This document shows, one piece after another, positions 9,091-18,112 of a stretch of DNA of 64,000 nucleotides (within the stretch, counting starts at the first letter, position 1; the number at the start of each line of letters is the position of its first letter). Under the pieces are notes generated by a model. It was not told the DNA's origin. It searched no databases and was given only the letters and a program-made list of their open reading frames with translations. Source of the DNA: Psychrobacter faecalis (GTDB lineage Bacteria > Pseudomonadota > Gammaproteobacteria > Pseudomonadales > Moraxellaceae). The stretch is taken from contig NZ_JABAST010000012.1 in the NCBI RefSeq assembly GCF_016107575.1, positions 1 to 64,000 of the forward strand, given 5' to 3'. Position numbers and translations under genes: made by a program.

Positions 9091-10584
9091 TTATGAGCCT
9101 TCATCAACGCGTACAAGCTTTATCGTACCATCAGGACTGGTAACCCGGCGATAACGCGTATTGCCCGATGAGGTTGATGGTCTAACGGTTGGCTGCACAG
9201 ACGGCTGTACCGAGTAAGGATTAGAGTTTGAGCTGCCAGTTTGCTGTTGAATCAATTGCCCCATACGGTCTGCAGGCGCAGGGTTTAAAGGACGACTGTT
9301 TGCTGGTTGTCCGTACGGATTGCCATATTGGGAAGTGCTTGCAGCACTATTACCAACGATGGCGCGATAAAATTTTTGTCCGGCGCGTCCATCGGCTGGA
9401 AAGATGCCATGGCTTGATTGATATTGCTGAATCGCCGTACGGGTATTATCACCAATGATACCGTCCACTTCGCCAATATCGTAGCCTGCATTTAATAATC
9501 CTTGTTGGATATCTTTAGATTGCTGACGGCTAATACCAGGGTCGTCCGTCGGCCAGGCAGTGACAAAGTCGGTTTTGCTGCTGTCTTCACGCGCGATTAA
9601 GTCTGATAAGTGGGCAATTGCTAAAGCATAATTTTCTGAAGCGTTATACGAATAAAACGTGTCGAAGTTTTTACCCACCAAGAATGCTGGGCCATCAGTG
9701 CCGGCTGGTAATAATAAACCTGCGCTGCCCAAGGTAGAAGGCAGAGGGCTGCCGTTCGCCAATGTCAGCCCTTGATTGCGCCAATGGCTGATAGATTTTT
9801 TGTCTTTACGGTTTGATGCGCCCCAAAAACCACTCGGCAGTTTGACTTCATAACCCCATGGCTCGCCGGTACGGTAACCACGTTTGTCCAAAAAGTTGGC
9901 AGTAGAGGCGAGCGCATCAGGGACGCTATTAACCAAGTCGCGGCGGCCATCACCATCGAAATCGACAGCCAGTTCTAAAAAGGTACTTGGCATAAACTGC
10001 GTTTGCCCAAATGCACCTGCCCATGAGCCGGTCATATCACTAGGTGCGATATCGCCATTTTGCACAATTTTTAGCGCATTGGCATATTCGCCTTGGAAAT
10101 AGCTTTGGCGACGATCAAAACATGACAGCGTCGCTAAAGATTCAAACAAGGGCTTTTTACCCAATGTCTGACCAAAGTTTGACTCCACGCCCCATACGCC
10201 CAGTACATGCTCAGCTTTGACCCCATAGCGCGATTCAATGCGGCGCAAGGTATCTGCCCATTGGTGCTTAGCGCGAATACCATCTTCGACCCGCTCTTTA
10301 TCTACCAACGAAGACAAATAATCCCAAACGTCCTTTTGAAATTCAGGCTGGTAATTGAGTGACTGAATCACACTAGGGTCAGGCTGGCTTGGACGATAGT
10401 TATTAAACGTATAGCTATCGACGCCGCGGAATTTACTAGAGTTTTTTAAACCATCTAAGCACTGTTGAAACTGGCTATTAGATAAGTCTGGTGCTGGTGG
10501 TTTGGCCGCTTGCGCAGTACTGGCAAAGCTGAGGCCAACCGCGATGCTAAGTAGCGATAACGTAGAGGTCGAAGAAAAACGCAT
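9091..10584 (-). CDS. Lytic murein transglycosylase, MltB type, with peptidoglycan-binding domain
   Basis: Periplasmic enzyme that cleaves glycan strands to 1,6-anhydromuropeptides. Residues 1-26 form a Sec signal peptide ending AQA. An SLT_2/MltB catalytic domain spans about 35-330, with the catalytic Glu in WGVESNFGQ (E134) and the AGAFGQTQFMPS motif. A PG_binding_1 domain (about 350-410, GYDIGEVDGIIGDNTRTAIQ) follows, then a Ser/Asn/Pro/Gln-rich tail. At 497 aa it resembles long MltB-like proteins rather than E. coli MltB, which lacks the C-terminal binding domain. AGGA precedes the ATG. There is no lipobox, so it is probably soluble. Confidence 0.92.
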   Translation of the reverse strand: MRFSSTSTLSLLSIAVGLSFASTAQAAKPPAPDLSNSQFQQCLDGLKNSSKFRGVDSYTFNNYRPSQPDPSVIQSLNYQPEFQKDVWDYLSSLVDKERVEDGIRAKHQWADTLRRIESRYGVKAEHVLGVWGVESNFGQTLGKKPLFESLATLSCFDRRQSYFQGEYANALKIVQNGDIAPSDMTGSWAGAFGQTQFMPSTFLELAVDFDGDGRRDLVNSVPDALASTANFLDKRGYRTGEPWGYEVKLPSGFWGASNRKDKKSISHWRNQGLTLANGSPLPSTLGSAGLLLPAGTDGPAFLVGKNFDTFYSYNASENYALAIAHLSDLIAREDSSKTDFVTAWPTDDPGISRQQSKDIQQGLLNAGYDIGEVDGIIGDNTRTAIQQYQSSHGIFPADGRAGQKFYRAIVGNSAASTSQYGNPYGQPANSRPLNPAPADRMGQLIQQQTGSSNSNPYSVQPSVQPTVRPSTSSGNTRYRRVTSPDGTIKLVRVDEGS

Positions 10585-10789
10585 GGAAATATCCTATAAA
10601 CATCGAAATAGTCATTGAAAGAGAACAAAGCTGAATTAAGCAGTATGAACTTAGAGTAACCAATCTCAATAGTAAAGAAAAGGTATCGAAGCACTCAGTT
10701 ACTATAAATTGACGCGAGCGTGAGGTTAGAAGAGGGTTTGGCTATCATGCTTAAGCAAGATTTAGCGCTTTTTCGTGGTTTAGCTCCAG

Positions 10790-11467
10790 TTAATGAGTAA
10801 ATGAAGGATTTAATAACCAAACATGTTCAGTTACGGCTAGCTCAGATGCCGCATTAAGGGTTGATGACTGGCTTTCAAGCTCGATAATTTTATAGTCGGC
10901 ATCATAATACTGCTGTAACTGCTGCTGACTAATCGAAAAAGGCGGGCCGTCTTTTTTACTTTGATCGTAGCTTAGGGTGATTAACAGTTGTGGTGCATGA
11001 TTGCTAAGCTTAACTATTTGCGCACTATAATCAGCACGCATCGTTGCTGGCAAGGCTATCAATGCTGCTCTATCATAAACAGCATTAATCTCGCCTATAT
11101 CTGTTGCGCTCAGAGCAAAAATATCTGCTGCCCATAAAGTAATGATTTGCCCAGCTAGCTGACCCTGATAGCGTTTTAAAATAGATTTATCCGTAGCGCT
11201 CGTAAATTCAGTGATAGTAGGAATAACCTTTTGTTCAGCAAAGAACGCTTGCACAGCGGTTTCGATAAGCTCGACGCCAACGACATCGTAGCCTGCGTGC
11301 GCAAGCCATACCATATCAACCGATTTACCGCACAAAGGTACCAAGACTTGGCCACCGATGGGCACTGCCAGTTCAGAAAAATACTTGATTAGCTGAGGAT
11401 TGACGTCAGACTTATGAAAGCCAATACGGCCGTCTTGCCAGCGCTGTTGCCAAAATTTAGAATCCAT
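10790..11467 (-). CDS. tpm: Thiopurine S-methyltransferase
   Basis: A 225-aa SAM-dependent methyltransferase. It opens with MDSKFWQQRWQDGRIGFH, diagnostic of the Tpm family, followed by VLVPLCGKSVDMVWLA (SAM motif I region at about 42-57) and GVELIETAV. Bacterial members methylate thiopurines and in some species tellurite or selenium compounds; the natural substrate is uncertain. AGGAATAAAGGT precedes the start. It follows msrA on the minus strand, with a terminator between them, so it probably has its own promoter. Confidence 0.92.
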   Translation of the reverse strand: MDSKFWQQRWQDGRIGFHKSDVNPQLIKYFSELAVPIGGQVLVPLCGKSVDMVWLAHAGYDVVGVELIETAVQAFFAEQKVIPTITEFTSATDKSILKRYQGQLAGQIITLWAADIFALSATDIGEINAVYDRAALIALPATMRADYSAQIVKLSNHAPQLLITLSYDQSKKDGPPFSISQQQLQQYYDADYKIIELESQSSTLNAASELAVTEHVWLLNPSFTH

Positions 11468-11528
11468 ACCTTTATTCCTAACCTATCTATACTTTAGATG
11501 TTTGGTATTATCATACCGCTAAACGCAA

Positions 11529-11562
11529 TAAAAAAGCCAAGCGTCTTAACCCTTGGCTTTGA
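11529..11562 (-). terminator. Rho-independent terminator downstream of msrA
   Basis: The inverted repeat AAGCCAAG / CTTGGCTT has an 11-nt loop. Read on the minus strand it is followed by a run of six T, ending the msrA transcript before tpm. Confidence 0.75.
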
Positions 11563-11588
11563 TAGCGTATAAAATTCACGTTACCGGT

Positions 11589-12110
11589 TTAGTTCACCAT
11601 ATACTGACTAAATTCTTTGCGCAATTTGGCAAGTTTCGGCGGAATAGCAAAGTTACAATAAGCTTGACCCGGGTTTCTATTATAGAAGTCTTGATGGGCG
11701 TCTTCAGCTTTGTAAAATTCCATAGCGGGATGGACTTCTGTCACCACATTGAGGCCCATGTCGCGTAATTTGTTAATGGTACGGTCGACCGTTGGTTTTT
11801 GCGCCTCATCGGTATAGAAAACCACGCTGCGATATTGGCTGCCGACGTCGTTGCCTTGACGATCCATGGTGGTGGGATCATGCGTGGCAAAAAACACATC
11901 AAGAACCACTTCTAATGGTACGATAGATTCGTCAAACTCAACCTTGATTACTTCAACGTGTCCGGTATCACCGCCGCAGACCGCTTCGTAGTTGGCAGAA
12001 ACGGCATCGCCGCCCATATAGCCTGACACCACAGATTGCACGCCTTTTACGGATAAAAATACTGATTCGGTGCACCAAAAGCAGCCACCGCCTAAGATAA
12101 TGGTTTGCAT
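11589..12110 (-). CDS. msrA: Peptide-methionine (S)-S-oxide reductase MsrA
   Basis: Reduces methionine-S-sulfoxide in oxidised proteins and free methionine, using thioredoxin. The active-site motif GGGCFWCTE lies at residues 7-15 and YMGGD follows at about 30. The length of 173 aa is normal. The open frame extends ten codons further up, but the ATG at 12110 begins right at MQTIILGGGCFW and has AGGA about 8 nt before it, so I use that start. It is a single gene ended by the hairpin at 11529. It adds to the oxidative-stress functions seen elsewhere in the window (sodB, gst, nfuA). Confidence 0.95.
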   Translation of the reverse strand: MQTIILGGGCFWCTESVFLSVKGVQSVVSGYMGGDAVSANYEAVCGGDTGHVEVIKVEFDESIVPLEVVLDVFFATHDPTTMDRQGNDVGSQYRSVVFYTDEAQKPTVDRTINKLRDMGLNVVTEVHPAMEFYKAEDAHQDFYNRNPGQAYCNFAIPPKLAKLRKEFSQYMVN

Positions 12111-12282
12111 AATTGTTCCTATTATTATAGATGTTGTCATAGAGATGCGCTAAGTGCTTTATCTGGTTGTAATATTTCATCTTTCAATACTGCTTTTATG
12201 TCTCAAGATTACTTTTATAAAGGATTAGCGTTACCTATTTAGCTTAGCAGGGCAACTGGTCGCGATAAGTAACAAACAGTAA

Positions 12283-12291
12283 TGTTATAAT
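12283..12291 (+). promoter_or_regulatory. Extended -10 promoter-like site at the edge of the repeat array
   Basis: TGTTATAAT (TGnTATAAT) fits an extended -10. It lies right at the left border of the 57-bp repeats, so transcription from here would run through the whole array into cmoA. No good -35 is visible. The motif overlaps the first repeat unit, and unit 4 also begins after TATAAT, so the promoter element itself may have been copied. Confidence 0.4.
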
Positions 12292-12574
12292 GGGCTTTTG
12301 CTATCTTTAGCTGTCTTTAAAGCATTGAGTAATGCACTATTTAATAATGGGCTTTTGCTATCTTTAGCTGTCTTTAAAGCATTGAGTAATGCACTATTTA
12401 ATTATGGGCTTTTGCTATCTTTAGCTGTCTTTAAAGCATTGAGTAATGCACTATTTTATAATGGGCTTTTGCTATCTTTAGCTGTCTTTAAAGCATTGAG
12501 TAATGCACTATTTAATAATGGGCTTTTGCTATCTTTAGCTGTCTTTAAAGCATTGAGTAATGCACTATTTAATT
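12291..12574 (+). repeat. Tandem array of five 57-bp units upstream of cmoA
   Basis: Five nearly identical head-to-tail units start at 12291, 12348, 12405, 12462 and 12519. They differ only in 1-3 bases in the A/T segment at the junctions (TAATAA, TAATTA, TTATAA). Each contains a short hairpin, GCATT-GAGT-AATGC. Because 57 is a multiple of three, the array is open as a 19-residue peptide repeat in one frame, but there is no start signal and the period alone explains the open frame. There are no spacers, so it is not CRISPR. The near-perfect identity suggests recent expansion. It lies about 90 bp from the cmoA start. Confidence 0.97.
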
Positions 12575-12604
12575 AACGTTTTATTTTTAAAGAATCAAAG
12601 TCTC

Positions 12605-12658
12605 ATTATTAAAAAACGAGCCATTATCAAAAAACGACCCACCATCAAAAAACGAGTA
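12605..12658 (+). repeat. Three 18-bp imperfect repeats directly upstream of cmoA
   Basis: The units are ATTATTAAAAAACGAGCC, ATTATCAAAAAACGACCC and ACCATCAAAAAACGAGTA in direct succession. The last ends 5 bp before the cmoA ATG, so the ribosome-binding region of cmoA is made of repeat sequence and has no strong Shine-Dalgarno. Confidence 0.9.
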
Positions 12659-12663
12659 ACCTC

Positions 12664-13455
12664 ATGAGCCAAACTAAGCCTGCTAACCTGACTAATGACA
12701 CCGTGAAGCACGATACCTTATTTACCACGCCACTCGATAAAGCGGCGCGTTTTTCTTTTGATGAGCAAGTGGTGGCGTGTTTTCCTGATATGATTCGCCG
12801 TAGTGTACCCGGTTATGGTCAAGTGCTGGCGATGTTGCCGATATTCGCTCGTCGTCACTGTAAATACCGCCAGCAAGATGATAGCGGCCAGCGTGTCAGC
12901 CGTGTCTATGATTTAGGGTGCTCACTGGGTGCGGCAAGTATGGCGTTGGCAGGCGAGTTTGAGTCGCAAGATTTACAGATTAAGGCGATTGATATCTCAC
13001 CCGCGATGACCAATGAGGCGAGTACGTTATTAACGGAGAATTATCCGGCGCATACTATTGAAGTCATTACTGCTGATATTCGTGATGTCGAGCTTGAGCC
13101 ATGCGATATGGTCATTCTGAATCTGACGCTGCAATTTCTGCCCGCTGCCGATAGAGTGGCAGTGCTTGAGAAAATTTATGCTGCATTAAGTGAGGGTGGT
13201 ATTTTGGTATTGACCGAAAAAACCCATGCTTTTGATGAGCAGTATGATGCATGGTTGGTTGAGCGTTATTATGATTTTAAACGCGCCAATGGTTATACCG
13301 AGATGGAAATCAGCGGCAAACGCAATGCCTTAGAAAACGTTTTGATTACCGATACCTTGGATGAGCATCATATGCGTCTAGCGCAAGTTGGCTTTGAGCG
13401 TCATTTGACCTGGTTTCAATTTTTAAACTTTGTCTCTATTGTGGCCTTTAAATAA
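12664..13455 (+). CDS. cmoA: Carboxy-S-adenosyl-L-methionine synthase CmoA
   Basis: Makes carboxy-SAM from SAM and prephenate, the carboxymethyl donor for the CmoB reaction in 5-oxyacetyluridine (cmo5U34) formation on tRNA. The 263-aa protein has the CmoA hallmarks [18 protein letters not shown] and RSVPGYG, then a Rossmann SAM-binding core with [11 protein letters not shown] at about 81-91 and AIDISPAM. The N-terminal ~25 residues are variable. It is the first gene of a cmoA-cmoB pair with 83 bp between them. The region upstream is unusual: a 57-bp array plus 18-bp repeats and a weak ribosome-binding site. Confidence 0.95.
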   Translation: MSQTKPANLTNDTVKHDTLFTTPLDKAARFSFDEQVVACFPDMIRRSVPGYGQVLAMLPIFARRHCKYRQQDDSGQRVSRVYDLGCSLGAASMALAGEFESQDLQIKAIDISPAMTNEASTLLTENYPAHTIEVITADIRDVELEPCDMVILNLTLQFLPAADRVAVLEKIYAALSEGGILVLTEKTHAFDEQYDAWLVERYYDFKRANGYTEMEISGKRNALENVLITDTLDEHHMRLAQVGFERHLTWFQFLNFVSIVAFK

Positions 13456-13538
13456 TATTTAAACGCGATAGTAATAACGGCTCGACTTTTAATATAAATT
13501 TTTACTCTATCTTTTTACCGACATGGCAATCTGTTTTT

Positions 13539-14561
13539 ATGCTTAACGACACCATTATTCTCGCTGAACGCGAATTATATTTAACCTTGCTGTCATTGGC
13601 GCAGCAGCAGCCGAGCGCTTATGAGTGGCTGACGCGCTTGCCAACGTGGCTTAATGATATCAAAGATAAAGCCAATTACGCGCACGCGCCCGCTTACCAA
13701 GCGTTGGTAGCACGATTGCCAACAGTAGCGGCTGATAAAGTAGATTTGGACAGTGATGTATTAACTATTGCCGCCAATCTCAGCGACTCTGAGCGCAAAC
13801 AAACCTTAGCGCTACTAAAGCAGCTAATGCCGTGGCGCAAAGGGCCTTTTCAAATTGGTAGTGATAAAGACTGTTCGATATTTATCGATACCGAATGGCA
13901 TAGCGATTGGAAATGGCAAAGGGTCGCACCGCATTTAGGCACGTTAAAAGGACGACGAATATTAGATGTGGGCGGTGGCTCGGGTTATCACGGTTGGCGA
14001 ATGGCAGGGGCAGGCGCGGAGACGGTCATCATCATTGACCCATCATGTTTGTTTTATCATCAATTTATGGCGATTCGTCATTTTGTTGGCGCCGCTGATC
14101 ATTATAAAACGCATTATATCCCTGTACCGCTTGAAGCCTTGCCGGAGCACAGTCAGCTATTCGATACGGTTTTTAGTATGGGCGTGCTCTATCATCGCCA
14201 GTCGCCGTTTGAGCATTTGCAACAGCTAAAAGGTCAGTTGGTTAAAGGTGGTGAGCTGGTGCTGGAAACCTTGGTTATCGATGGCGATGCCAATACTGTC
14301 CTTGTACCGCATGATCGTTATGCACAGATGAATAATGTCTATTTTTTGCCATCGGTCGATGCACTTATTGGCTGGCTAGAAAAAGCGGGGTTTAGCGAGG
14401 TACGCTGCGTCGATGTAGCGGTTACATCGACTGAGGAGCAGCGCAAAACCGAATGGATGACGTATCATTCATTGGCGGATTTTTTAGACCCTAGTGATGC
14501 CAGTAAAACCATCGAAGGGTATCCTGCGCCGAAACGGGCAACCTTAATTGCAAAAAAATAG
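13539..14561 (+). CDS. cmoB: tRNA U34 carboxymethyltransferase CmoB
   Basis: Transfers the carboxymethyl group of carboxy-SAM (from CmoA) to 5-hydroxyuridine at tRNA position 34. The 340-aa protein has the N-terminal CmoB domain (YEWLTRLPTWLNDI), the linker MPWRKGPFQIGSDKDCSIFI and a C-terminal methyltransferase core with LDVGGGSGYHGWRMAGAG at about residues 144-161 and SMGVLYHRQSP. The length is normal. No strong Shine-Dalgarno is visible. It is probably cotranscribed with cmoA. Confidence 0.95.
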   Translation: MLNDTIILAERELYLTLLSLAQQQPSAYEWLTRLPTWLNDIKDKANYAHAPAYQALVARLPTVAADKVDLDSDVLTIAANLSDSERKQTLALLKQLMPWRKGPFQIGSDKDCSIFIDTEWHSDWKWQRVAPHLGTLKGRRILDVGGGSGYHGWRMAGAGAETVIIIDPSCLFYHQFMAIRHFVGAADHYKTHYIPVPLEALPEHSQLFDTVFSMGVLYHRQSPFEHLQQLKGQLVKGGELVLETLVIDGDANTVLVPHDRYAQMNNVYFLPSVDALIGWLEKAGFSEVRCVDVAVTSTEEQRKTEWMTYHSLADFLDPSDASKTIEGYPAPKRATLIAKK

Positions 14562-14595
14562 CGCTGGCGGTTTGCGGTTGGCTAAGAGAGGTCGG

Positions 14596-14814
14596 TTAAA
14601 TAAACCAGCGTTTAAATGCCATCTCTATCAATACTTTTAGGATAAAACCGATAAAACCCGCACCTAAGGCCAAAAACATCCAAAAAGTACCAGCGCGCCC
14701 AGCGTTAGACTGTTTTGATAAATCCCAAATAATAAAGAATAAGAAAGCAATAAAAATGGGCAATAAAATATACATGCCCCAACTGGTGACGGTACTAGAA
14801 GCAATAGCAAACAT
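14596..14814 (-). CDS. Small two-TM membrane protein, DUF2788 family
   Basis: A 72-aa inner-membrane protein. TM1 is at about residues 13-32 (YILLPIFIAFLFFIIW), followed by a polar loop (DLSKQSNAGRAGTF), then TM2 at about 46-66 (FLALGAGFIGFILKVLI). The FIIWDLSKQSNAGRAGTF pattern fits DUF2788, a small gammaproteobacterial family of unknown function. AGGATAAAACC precedes the ATG. It is convergent with cmoB and is the only gene on its transcript. Confidence 0.75.
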   Translation of the reverse strand: MFAIASSTVTSWGMYILLPIFIAFLFFIIWDLSKQSNAGRAGTFWMFLALGAGFIGFILKVLIEMAFKRWFI

Positions 14815-15200
14815 GGTTTTATCCTGTCAATGAAAGTGTAAAGTGCTGCGTTTTCTATGGTCTGTTTTTATATATGGTTATAAATGGCATCAGCATTTAT
14901 AGAAGCAGCAATAGATTAATGTTGCCATTATAACGCGGAATAAGGTTGCTATAAATGTTTCACCAACGTCAAACAACAGTAACGCTACAATCCGCTTAAA
15001 TAGCCCTATATTTGCAGCCTATAATAGTCGTCCACTTGTCACTTGCACATATCTAGTATAATAGCGGTGATTTTAGTGCTATTTTTGGTTCAAATAGTGC
15101 AATAGCAGCTAAAGGTTGTTATATTTATAGGTTACTTATTTTTTCTGTTTTATCTTATATTACCCCAATTTTTTGTTCATTTATCTGAGTTTATAGTCCT
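14815..15200. other. Divergent intergenic region with a likely argS promoter
   Basis: About 390 bp between DUF2788 (-) and argS (+). It is AT-rich. The only signal I can support is TTGTCA (15036-15041) with TATAAT (15057-15062), 15 bp apart, about 140 bp before the argS start. Long T-runs (15120-15180) lie in the leader. Confidence 0.4.
15036..15062 (+). promoter_or_regulatory. Putative sigma-70 promoter for argS
   Basis: TTGTCA, a 15-bp spacer and TATAAT. The -10 is perfect, but the spacer is shorter than the ideal 17, so this is a moderate call. Confidence 0.4.
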
Positions 15201-17030
15201 ATGTCACAAGCCCAAATCGATACGCTCGCCTCACTGTTTGACAGTGCCATTGAAGTCCTAAAAACGAACGGCGAACTACCGGCTGATTGGCAAAACAACA
15301 GCCAAATTACGCGCACTAAAGATACCAGTCATGGTGACTTTGCGAGCAATATCGCCCTAACGGCTGCCAAAGCTGCGAAAGCCAATCCGCGCCAGCTTGC
15401 TGAAAAAATCGTTAATGCCTTGCCTGAAAATCAAAATATTCGTCAAGTAGAAATCGCAGGTCCTGGTTTTATCAACGTCTTTTTAAATACCGAAGCCAAA
15501 TTTTCGGTGTTAGACGATATCTTTAAATTGCAAGAACGCTTTGGTTTAAGCAAGCAGTTTCAAGGTCAAAAAATTCAAGTTGAATTTGTCTCGGCCAACC
15601 CTACGTCTAGCTTACACGTCGGTCATGGACGCGGTGCTGCCTTTGGAATGAGTGTGGCAAATTTGCTTGAAGCCATTGGTTATGATGTCACGCGTGAGTA
15701 TTATGTCAATGACGCCGGTCGCCAAATGGATATTTTGGCGACCAGTACTTATTTGCGTTATCTAGAAGCTAATGGCGAGGCAGTCACCTTCCCAGTCAAT
15801 GGCTATCAAGGCGATTATGTCAGGGATATTGCGCAAACCCTAAAAACCCAGCATGGCAATAGCTACGTGCACAGTTTTGCCGATATTGCCAAAGACGTAG
15901 CAGCAGATGCACAGTTTGAGATAAATAATGATGGCGAAAAAGTACTGCTATCAGGCGATAAAGAAGCCCATATCGATGGTTTGATTGCCAATAGCAAAGC
16001 CTTGCTTGGCGCCGGTTATGAGCTGTTTTTAAATGCGGCATTGAGCAGTATTTTGGCTGATATCAAAGACGACTTAAATGACTTTGGTGTCCGTTATGAA
16101 TGCTGGTTTAGCGAAAGATCCATCGATAGCGAGATTGAGCCTGCTTTACAAATCCTCGATGAAAAAGGCTATTTATACGAAAAAGACGGCAATATCTGGT
16201 TTAAATCGACTGATTTTGGCGATGAAAAAGACCGTGTGGTACGCCGTGCTAATGGTCAAAGTACCTATTTTGCCTCTGATATCGCTTATCATAAAAACAA
16301 GTTCGATCGCGGTTTTGATAAAGTCATTAACGTTTGGGGCGCTGACCATCATGGTTATGTGCCGCGCGTAAAAGCGGCATTGACGGCACTTGGTATCGAT
16401 GCCGACCGCCTTGATGTGGTATTGGTACAGTTTGTTGCCTTATGGCGCGGTAGTGAAAAAGTGCAAATGTCATCGCGCTCGGGCAAATTTGTTACCTTAC
16501 GTGAGCTGCGCCATGAAGTCGGTAACGATGCTGCACGTTTTTATTACGTCGCTCGTAAGCCTGAAGTTCATGTTGATTTTGACTTGGAGCTGGCCAAATC
16601 GCAAAGTAAAGATAACTTGGTTTACTATATTCAGTATGCGCATGCCCGGGTTTGCCGTGTGTTAGAAAAACTAGAAACCAGTGGTCTGCAAGTAGACGAT
16701 ATTACTGGCGCTGAAAAGCAAGCGTTATTGACCGCACCGAGCGAAGAAGAGTTGATTAAATTATTGGCCGCTTATCCGGCAACCTTGCTACGCTCAGCGA
16801 CAGGCTATGAACCGCATATCTTAACCAACTATCTAAAAGAGTTGGCGGCGTTATTTCATGGTTGGTATGATGGCAATCGCATCTTGCCGGTCAGCCTAAC
16901 TTCAGGTGAAACGCCAAGCCAAGATGAGACGGATTTGATGCAAGCGCGTTTACGCTTATCTAAAGCCGTACGTCAAGTATTGGCCAATGGATTGAGCTTA
17001 TTAGGCTTGTCTGCACCGTCTAGCATGTAG
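15201..17030 (+). CDS. argS: Arginyl-tRNA synthetase
   Basis: Class I aminoacyl-tRNA synthetase that charges tRNA-Arg. The 609-aa protein has the N-terminal Arg-tRNA synthetase domain (about 5-90), the HIGH-like motif HVGHGRGAAFG at about 139-149, the Rossmann catalytic core with YASDIAYH-type segments (STYFASDIAYHKNKFDRG), and the KMSKS-equivalent QMSSRSGKFV at about 421. A DALR anticodon-binding domain forms the C-terminus. It is somewhat longer than E. coli ArgS (577). The ribosome-binding site is weak. The SPOR gene lies 138 bp downstream in the same direction. Confidence 0.97.
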   Translation: MSQAQIDTLASLFDSAIEVLKTNGELPADWQNNSQITRTKDTSHGDFASNIALTAAKAAKANPRQLAEKIVNALPENQNIRQVEIAGPGFINVFLNTEAKFSVLDDIFKLQERFGLSKQFQGQKIQVEFVSANPTSSLHVGHGRGAAFGMSVANLLEAIGYDVTREYYVNDAGRQMDILATSTYLRYLEANGEAVTFPVNGYQGDYVRDIAQTLKTQHGNSYVHSFADIAKDVAADAQFEINNDGEKVLLSGDKEAHIDGLIANSKALLGAGYELFLNAALSSILADIKDDLNDFGVRYECWFSERSIDSEIEPALQILDEKGYLYEKDGNIWFKSTDFGDEKDRVVRRANGQSTYFASDIAYHKNKFDRGFDKVINVWGADHHGYVPRVKAALTALGIDADRLDVVLVQFVALWRGSEKVQMSSRSGKFVTLRELRHEVGNDAARFYYVARKPEVHVDFDLELAKSQSKDNLVYYIQYAHARVCRVLEKLETSGLQVDDITGAEKQALLTAPSEEELIKLLAAYPATLLRSATGYEPHILTNYLKELAALFHGWYDGNRILPVSLTSGETPSQDETDLMQARLRLSKAVRQVLANGLSLLGLSAPSSM

Positions 17031-17099
17031 TATAAAGGAAGACGGCTGTAGCCATTATTTGATGATAATTCTTCAATTCTAATCTAATCGACAGTGCTG

Positions 17100-17141
17100 A
17101 TTCGATAAAGACAATTCGATAACGATAACTCGACAACGACA
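17100..17141 (+). repeat. Three 14-bp imperfect repeats upstream of the SPOR gene
   Basis: ATTCGATAAAGACA, ATTCGATAACGATA and ACTCGACAACGACA follow each other directly. The array ends 27 bp before the SPOR-protein ATG, just ahead of its Shine-Dalgarno (AGGGAG). Confidence 0.85.
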
Positions 17142-17168
17142 GATAATTCAGTAGGGAGAACGAGATCC

Positions 17169-18011
17169 ATGTTAGCCAAAAAACCAAAAGGTGCCACTGA
17201 AAAACGCAAAACCAGTAGTGTGTCAGGCTTATTATGGATGTTTGTTGGGGCAGTATTGACGCTCATGATCGGGGTGTTTTTATACCTCTCACCCTTGTTT
17301 AACTTTAGTCCTGCGGGCAGCGGTGAGGGCACCGATGCTGATAGACAAGTTCAGCAACGGGTCGATACCGATACCGACAATGGTGATTATGAGTTCTATG
17401 ATATTTTGCCCAATCAAGAGATGGCAACCATTCCCGATGAGGACTTCGGCGAAGGCAGTAGTAGCCAATCCGGTCAAATCACTGATTTTGAGCCAGATGT
17501 AGTCGTCAATCAGCCAGAAAACACCACGCCCAGTACTAATGATGCGGGTAACTTTGGTATTTCTGAGAGCACAACGATTGAGCCTAGTCGTAGCAACAAT
17601 ACGAATAATGCAGCAAACAGCAATAATGACGACGATATTGTCATCGTCGAAGAAGATGCGACTTATGATGGTACACCAGCTGCCAATAATACAGGCGCGA
17701 ATACAGGCGCGGCTGCAAACAGAGCTAATACAGCGAACGCTAGCAATGCTAGTATTCAGCCAGCGAAGCCTGCGGCGACTTATATTTTGCAAATCAACAG
17801 CTTTGGTGATGCCGATGAAGCAGACCGTCGGCGAGCACAAGTTCTGATGGCTGGTGTCGATGCTAGGGTGGTGAAAAACACTACCGGTAATGGCCTGCCT
17901 ATTTATCAGGTGATTTCACGCCCGATGAATAATCGACAAGCGGTTGCCACTGCTCAGCAGCGCCTGCAAAATAACGGTATTGATTCTATTATCGTTGAGC
18001 AGCGCCGTTAA
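17169..18011 (+). CDS. SPOR-domain inner-membrane protein
   Basis: A 280-aa bitopic protein. A short cytoplasmic Lys/Arg-rich head (1-18) is followed by one TM segment (about 19-42, GLLWMFVGAVLTLMIGVFLYL), a long disordered periplasmic linker rich in Asn/Asp/Thr/Ala (about 50-200), and a C-terminal SPOR domain (about 203-279, YILQINSFGDADEADRRRAQ). SPOR domains bind denuded septal glycan, so a role at the division site (FtsN- or DedD-like) is likely. It follows argS, as an ftsN-like gene does in several gammaproteobacteria. AGGGAG precedes the ATG. I do not assign ftsN because the essential helices are not clear. Confidence 0.85.
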   Translation: MLAKKPKGATEKRKTSSVSGLLWMFVGAVLTLMIGVFLYLSPLFNFSPAGSGEGTDADRQVQQRVDTDTDNGDYEFYDILPNQEMATIPDEDFGEGSSSQSGQITDFEPDVVVNQPENTTPSTNDAGNFGISESTTIEPSRSNNTNNAANSNNDDDIVIVEEDATYDGTPAANNTGANTGAAANRANTANASNASIQPAKPAATYILQINSFGDADEADRRRAQVLMAGVDARVVKNTTGNGLPIYQVISRPMNNRQAVATAQQRLQNNGIDSIIVEQRR

Positions 18012-18028
18012 ACCTAAAGCATCGATAA

Positions 18029-18055
18029 AGAAAGCGTCAGAGGACGCTTTTTTTA
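18029..18055 (+). terminator. Rho-independent terminator after the SPOR gene
   Basis: AAAGCGTC-AGAG-GACGCTTT followed by a T-run. Confidence 0.85.
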
Positions 18056-18112
18056 TCCCTTTTTTTTGATATGTTTTTTAGCTCCTTTCGGCAAACTCAA
18101 TATAAGAGCATC

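Noticed and set aside
12291-12574. Possible CRISPR array.
   Set aside because: Units are contiguous with no unique spacers, the repeat is 57 bp and no cas gene is present.
12298-12576. Open frame of 92 codons across the 57-bp repeats (a 19-residue hydrophobic repeat peptide).
   Set aside because: The frame is open only because the unit length is divisible by three. It has no start signal of its own and no extension beyond the array.
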